Assembly: GCA_949130495.1 (NCBI GenBank) | Contig: OX422222.1 | Coordinates: forward strand, 276,696,109 to 276,760,108 | DNA: 64,000 nucleotides | DNA from: Sambucus nigra | Lineage: Eukaryota; Streptophyta; Magnoliopsida; Dipsacales; Adoxaceae | Reading direction: 5' to 3' | Part shown: positions 58,061-64,000 of the stretch, in pieces | How the letters are laid out: every line of letters starts with the position of its first letter | How positions within the stretch are numbered: the stretch's first letter is position 1 | The notes under the pieces: model-generated | The model's input: only the letters and a program-made list of their open reading frames with translations | What the model was told of the DNA's origin: nothing | Databases searched by the model: none | Made by a program: the position numbers and the translations under genes

Positions 58061-59120
58061 TGTAGAGTGTCGTGTGCGATACTGATTTAAATAAATGCGC
58101 AAATTCCAATCACAACTTATTTAATTAGAGTCAATTTTTAAACCAAGTTAACTCAGCCCCTAAACATACAACTACATGTGTGCGTGTATCAAACCATCAG
58201 AAACATAAATATGTTAACTCACACATTTCAGGATAAATCCCCTCATGGCAAAATCTTTTATTTCACTATAATTTGTAAATCACAATTTACACAGATTACA
58301 ATGAAATCTGCAATAATTTTACCTCAGCAAACCTACATAGACGCGCAGTCTAGAGTCAGCAATGGATTCCACGCAGCGAACCCACATGAACCGCAGTCCA
58401 ATCTTCAGCAAAGATCCACACGCAGCAAACCTCAATGACCTCAGTCTTCAGGTGTAGAGATGCACTCCACAAAAGATGAACAATAGCAAAGTATGTTCTT
58501 GGGTTTGAAAACAATTCACATAAACATTGGGATTTTTGTAAATTGAAAAACAAAAAAGGTTTAAGAACCTAAAAGTGAGAAGACGTATGTTTTTGCAGTA
58601 GCAGTTTCATAATAGTTTAAAATCGCAGGTCTTCTTTAGAAAAATGAAGTTACTTAACACACTTAAATAGAAAAATTAAGGCGACAGATCGCTCGAACGA
58701 AATTGAATCTCGCTCGAACAGTGACAGGTGTCGCTCGAACGAACTTCACATGAGATGGCCTGTCGTTGGAACGACATAGGCTGTCGCTCGGACGAGACTT
58801 TTAAAAAATATTTTTATTTTTATTTTTCCAGTAAATGCAGCGCCTTAAAACTTCGAAAAAATAATTTTGACAAAAAACTTATAAACTCCGCTCCACCACT
58901 TAGAAATTTTTTGATGAAAATTATCCTAATATTCTAAGTGAAATGCTAGGGAATAAAAACATGACCTTTACCAAATTCATCTCACGGAGGTTGGATTGTT
59001 GAAGAAACTTGATATTCGGATCCGACTTGTTGCATATGTGATCTTGAACTTTCTTCTACGGTTGTAGCGGTATATGACATATTAATTGATAACGAACATT
59101 TATAAACTTATGTCCTTACA
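58061..59120 (-). mobile_element. solo LTR (1,060 bp)
   Basis: The plus strand starts TGTAGAGTGTCG and ends TGTCCTTACA, and is flanked by exact ATATG at 58056-58060 and 59121-59125. On the minus strand it starts TGTAAGGACATAA, resembling the TGTAAGGTCATAA of the non-autonomous element's LTR. It has a TATA-like CTATTTAAGTG at 58663-58673 directly downstream of a palindrome cluster, which sets the transcription direction to minus. No internal sequence is attached. Confidence 0.78.
58686..58798. repeat. TCGCTCGAACGA palindrome-like cluster in the solo LTR
   Basis: Five words in 110 bases: TCGCTCGAACGA (58689 and 58731), TCGCTCGAACAG (58709), TCGTTGGAACGA (58763) and TCGCTCGGACGA (58784). This is the same design as TCGTTCGAACGA with T/C variants. 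The first lies about 15 bases upstream (minus-strand sense) of the TATA-like word. Confidence 0.9.
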
Positions 59121-59125
59121 ATATG

Positions 59126-60900
59126 CATGAAGAATGCATACTACAATGAAACACTCGTGAATAGCTTCTCGGTCTCATCGATCATCCTTCATGTATTGTG
59201 TCGATCAACGATTTATCTGATATACCTTGAGAGGCTGCAATCAGGGAGACAACATCACACATTTGCTTTTTTAAATTTTCATATTGGATTTCTATATCTA
59301 ATCGACAAGAAATAAAGATTTGGTGTCTAATTTCGGGCCAACCTCTAGACATTAGTTTACCTACTATATTAAACTTATGTTTCACCCAGTGGCGATGTGA
59401 ATTTAAATGTTTGTTTTTATAGTTTTGCACTGAGACGTGAGTGCGGTTGATTTGTTTTCCAGTTGAATATTAGATATATAAATTTTATTCGTTTCTATCG
59501 GTGGAAGGGAAAAAATTGGTGAATTATACGAAACCTTTGTTTTATAAATGGCATATAGTAACATATTGATTTTGAGGTATATACAAATGAGACTCATTAG
59601 AAATTTTCTAAACAACCCAACACAAAGAAAAGAAAAAGGCATCTCAATTATAGTGATAACACAATAGTGAACCATACGTAAGAGAGTAGTTCTCTTAAGC
59701 TAATGTGTTTAGAGATAAATAGAGGCGTAACATGTATTAATAGTAATAACACAATAGTGAAGTTGCACTTAATTACAAAGGATGAATTTAAGTGTATATA
59801 GATCTCAAGACCATGTAATAAATACAATTGTTTATTGTGTTAAATGAACCTCTGTTGGAAGGTTATTAGAGGGAGAGAGAAACAAACACTCTAAATACAA
59901 ACAGGTAGGTAGGTAGACACTCAAATGTAGGTAGTATAGTGTTTGAAAATCAATATATGCTTGTGTTCTTGGAAAGAACTGGGCAAGCATATTAATGAAG
60001 GGGAGTCAAAGTTCGTGTTGCAATAAATATCTCAAAGTGGTCTTTTGGTTCAAAGATCACATGGTTTATCAAAGAATAAATGGTATAGGCTCATACTAGA
60101 CCCAAGGAACCTGAGGTGCATTAAATGTTGGGTCAGACTACCACACCTAACATATCATTAGCATCAAACGCTGAGTGAAATCTCGAGTGACCAGTTGCTA
60201 TGTCAGGTAGTGCCACAGTGTATCAGCGCCATGGCAACCAACTATTCACCAAACCATCAATATTTGAGGTAAGTTTTATTTGTCATGTATTAAGTATAGT
60301 ATGACTTCACCCGGGTCTTTTATGGAAAGATACTATTTTTGGCGCCAAAACTCTATGGCATAGTAAGCTTGGTAGCTCAATGTTTATCGAATGTGCTCAA
60401 TCGGGCAAAGTTAGGTGTGTTACCTGGTGTATCTAAAATGGCTAAATCATGCTTTAATGATGTCTCTGTCATCCAAACCAGTTCCATCAGAGGTTTTGAA
60501 GTGAGGTTGCTCAATAGAGCATGAAAGCTCTCTCAGGTCCTACCTGACCTGGTCCATCATTAGTACCGAGTAATCTCGTCTCAATTATAACATAACTCAT
60601 GAAATAGAGGGACAAAATACATAGTTCCTCAATTAGCTTCTTCTGGAAGTCTTTTTTAATCTTCGATTAAACTCCACTTTGCCTTGATCTTGAATCAGAT
60701 TTGTTAACTCCTAACACTCCTTTGTGATGTCACTAATATTTGATGAATCTTTCTTTACTTTCTTAATGTGGAGGTTGATCTCTAAGCAAAGAAGGTTTAT
60801 CTATATGCTCCTCCTAGATCCTAAAATATTTAAAACCCACAAAAAAAAAAAAAACTTTTTTTACCATTTAAAAAAATATTCTTCACCATACGGAACTATT
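59126..60900. other. AT-rich stretch, nothing recognised
   Basis: About 1.8 kb with no identifiable protein, RNA or transposon end. A direct repeat TAACACAATAGTGAA occurs at about 59657 and 59746, and a small GTAG repeat lies near 59905. The open frame at 60339-60524 matches nothing I know. Confidence 0.6.
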
Positions 60901-61048
60901 TTTAGTGTCATAGGTAAGAGGGGCTGTGTGTTTGTGTGTGTGTGTATATATATATATATATAGCCATTTTTTAAAAATAGTAAAAAAAAATGGGCTGATT
61001 TTTTGGGTAGGTTTTAAACATTTCACGATACCCATTTAAAAATCATCT

Positions 61049-61140
61049 CAAAATGAATGGTTTTGCTATTTTAAAAAAATGGATCAAATATATGACATAT
61101 ATTTGATCCATTTTCTAAAATAGCAAAAAAAAATCATTTT
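61049..61140. repeat. near-perfect 46-bp-arm hairpin
   Basis: The left arm (61049-61094) and right arm (61095-61140) are inverted copies: TTTTGCTATTTTAAAAAAATGG against CCATTTTCTAAAATAGCAAAA, with almost no loop at CAAATATATGACATATATTTG. It may be a fold-back MITE remnant; no duplication was identified. Confidence 0.85.
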
Positions 61141-61178
61141 GTGCTTTTTTTTATGAGTACCCAAAAATGTTCAACCCT

Positions 61179-61277
61179 CCCCCCCCCCCCCCCAAAAAAA
61201 AAAAAAAAATGACCCAATTTTTTTAAAAAAATATCCCTTTTTTGGACCTCTAAAAATTGGTCTCTCTCTCTCTCTCT

Positions 61278-61312
<35 letters not shown>
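61179..61312. repeat. C15-A16 junction and CT/TA microsatellites
   Basis: C15 (61179-61193) followed at once by A16 (61194-61209), then (CT)n at about 61259-61279 and (AT)n to 61312. Confidence 0.95.
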
Positions 61313-61314
<2 letters not shown>

Positions 61315-61819
61315 AAGGAGCATGGTTTTTGAAAATTTTGGCCAAAATATCTCCACTTTGGCATGCATGACATTTTTCTCTTTCATCCCATACATGAATG
61401 TCATGCTAAAAGTTATTTTTTTTCTTTTTTCTTTTTTTTTGTGTTATATATACCATTATATACTATATATATTGGATGGGCAACCTTAATGCCTAATAGA
61501 TATGCTACTAGACTAGAAAAAAAATATTGGCGAGTGAAAAAATTTGGAAACTCTTAAAAAATTAGTAGGTACATAGTTTCAACATATACGATCAATTTAA
61601 CACAAATATTTATGTATAACCCTTACTCTTTTTCCGATTTAAGGACATGTATCGTCTAATTTATTTTGTGATTGGAACTTTATATAGTTAACATATGTTT
61701 AAAAAAGATTGCCTGTAAAGCAAGATAATGGAGTGTTTGTAGTTGTTCTCCAAGTCTTATTGTTTCGAGTTGTACATGTTCTCATGAGGTATTTTAATTA
61801 TAATAAGTAGGGTTAATAA

Positions 61820-62892
<1,073 letters not shown>

Positions 62893-62895
62893 TAA

Positions 62896-63387
62896 CTGTT
62901 TAATATCTAAAAAGTATTTTTTTACTTTTCAGTCAAACATATTTTCAAAAAAAGTTTTTAGTTCCTACAGTAACATTAGCACACATATGGGAACAATAAA
63001 TTGTCCACGTTCGTGTGATAATGTCACGTGAGATACTAAACATTATCCTTGAAAATATATTGAACTAAAAATGAATGAATAGTCTATTCACAATTTTTTG
63101 TTAAATGTCCCTAAAAAATTTGTATTGGAAGTAAGCTTATTTTTAAGGGTTATTTTGAATTTTTTTTACCAATTCTGCAATAGACACTCATTTTTTTAAA
63201 AATTTGCAAAAAAAATCCCAATCTTTCGACTCTACATTGAAAAAAAAAACTTAATCGACATATACTAAAAAGTGAAGAGTTAACATAATGAGAATGTATT
63301 GCAAATTTTTAAAAAAGTGAGGGTATATTTCAAAACTGGTCCAAAAAGTGGGAGAAACTTAAAGTAACCCTATTTTTAATCGAATTA
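62896..63387. other. AT-rich spacer, nothing recognised
   Basis: About 490 bases with T and A runs and no coding or repeat structure that I can name. Confidence 0.6.
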
Positions 63388-63810
63388 GATTGCTCTTTCT
63401 AATAAAATAGGATTTCGTGCAATAAGCTTTTGATATTCAGCAACCCATGTTAAAAAAATAATCACAAAATCCAAACATTTATTTATTCATCCAGGCAAAT
63501 CAGCAGCTACTCCTTCGATACGAAAATAATTATGCATCATTCGCATACCAGTGGCAGCTTCGAATAGGTCATATATCAATTCTCCTTCTCAGAGGCGGAT
63601 ACAGGGGGGCAAGGGGTGGCCTTGGCCCCCCCAAACTTCAAAGAATTTCAAATTTTGACCCTAAAGTTTCTAAATTTTATGGAAAAAAATTATATTTTTC
63701 TAGTTTTGGCTCCTACAAAAATAGATAAATATTGTTTGGCCCCCTCTTACTCACATTTCTGGATTCGCCACTGCTCCTTCTTGAAAAATATAATATCAGA
63801 TAAAATATAT
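63388..63810 (-). pseudogene. ndhH: nuclear plastid-DNA fragment: part of chloroplast ndhH, split by a MITE
   Basis: On the minus strand the translation before the MITE (63805-63774) gives YYIFQEGEL-like codons. From 63589 it continues [20 protein letters not shown] and [14 protein letters not shown], followed by [16 protein letters not shown] and LLER to about 63388. This is the central part of NdhH, the 49-kDa subunit of the chloroplast NADH dehydrogenase-like complex. Plastid genes are not expected next to retrotransposons, so this is a transferred fragment. It has a missing codon near DLP-GW, TGG-to-TGA style changes and small frame breaks, and it lacks both gene ends. Confidence rests on about 60 matching residues in order. 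Confidence 0.88.
63590..63773. mobile_element. hAT-type MITE (184 bp) inside the ndhH fragment
   Basis: It begins CAGAGGCGGATACAGG and ends GGATTCGCCACTG, imperfect inverted repeats typical of hAT MITEs. The flanking 8-bp duplication CTCCTTCT is exact at 63582-63589 and 63774-63781. The interior has a G-rich left arm and a matching GGCCCCC-rich right arm. Confidence 0.93.
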
Positions 63811-63942
63811 CACAATTTTAAAAATTAAATTAAAAAATAAACTTTTTTTAGACAGTATTTCATTTATCTATCCAGATTCTAGTTTGAAATAGACTTATTT
63901 GCCAAAATTAAATTTTCAATAAAACCAAACTTTTGGAAACCT

Positions 63943-63954
63943 TTTTTTTTTTTT

Positions 63955-63985
<31 letters not shown>

Positions 63986-63989
63986 GGGG
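63943..63989. repeat. T run, (GT)n and G21 homopolymer
   Basis: T14, then alternating GT, then 21 G (63969-63989) at the window edge. Confidence 0.95.
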
Positions 63990-64000
63990 AATTTGACTGG

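Noticed and set aside
60339..60524. Small plus-strand frame as a gene
   Set aside because: Sixty-one codons with no recognisable motif, no supporting context and AT-rich surroundings.

Overview
The window is repeat-rich nuclear DNA from a flowering plant. It is AT-rich, dominated by degenerate Ty3/gypsy and Ty1/copia LTR retrotransposons, and also carries an L1-type LINE, small DNA transposons and a decayed piece of chloroplast ndhH. I see no intact host gene, no tRNA or rRNA gene and no bacterial-type feature. Almost every coding trace is part of a mobile element, and most are broken by stops or frameshifts. The species cannot be read from the sequence.

Layout. 1-7947: a plus-strand Tekay-like chromovirus (gag, protease, RT, RNase H, integrase, chromodomain, 2,964-bp 3' LTR) whose 5' end is outside the window. 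About 8270-12130: a strongly decayed minus-strand Ty1/copia element. 13039-24296: a second chromovirus, minus strand, flanked by the target duplication ATATT. It has lost gag, carries a 20-C polypurine-tract expansion, and is split by a solo LTR (17023-19883, duplication CCTTC) of the first element's family. 24302-28857: AT-rich DNA with nothing recognised.

28858-42635: a small terminal-inverted-repeat DNA transposon, split within its right inverted repeat by a young Tat-lineage gypsy element (29744-42536, duplication AGGAC, LTRs differing at 4 of 576 positions). The Tat element has gag-pol on the minus strand, with two RNase H domains. On the opposite strand it carries a spliced, four-exon additional gene next to the 3' LTR. 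The two converge on a region of tandem duplications and short inverted repeats.

42636-43859: exon-like remnants with good GT-AG introns that I do not recognise. 43860-57095: a third gypsy element (minus strand, 5' LTR at the right, 3' end lost). A non-autonomous LTR element (45453-52701) is inserted at its protease active site, and that element is in turn interrupted by a 5'-truncated LINE (48916-51000). The third element's gag is also interrupted by a hAT-type MITE (53303-53684). 58061-59120: another solo LTR (duplication ATATG). 61820-62892: a PIF/Harbinger-like element filled with microsatellites. 63388-63810: a nuclear plastid-DNA fragment (ndhH) split by a hAT MITE (63590-63773).

The most unusual recurrent signal is a set of CG-containing palindromes of the type TCGTTCGAACGA, clustered only inside LTRs and found in several different LTR families of the window. 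Other points of interest are the antisense spliced gene of the Tat element, insertions that fall in highly conserved retroelement motifs, and the CG/CHG transition signature separating the young LTR pair.
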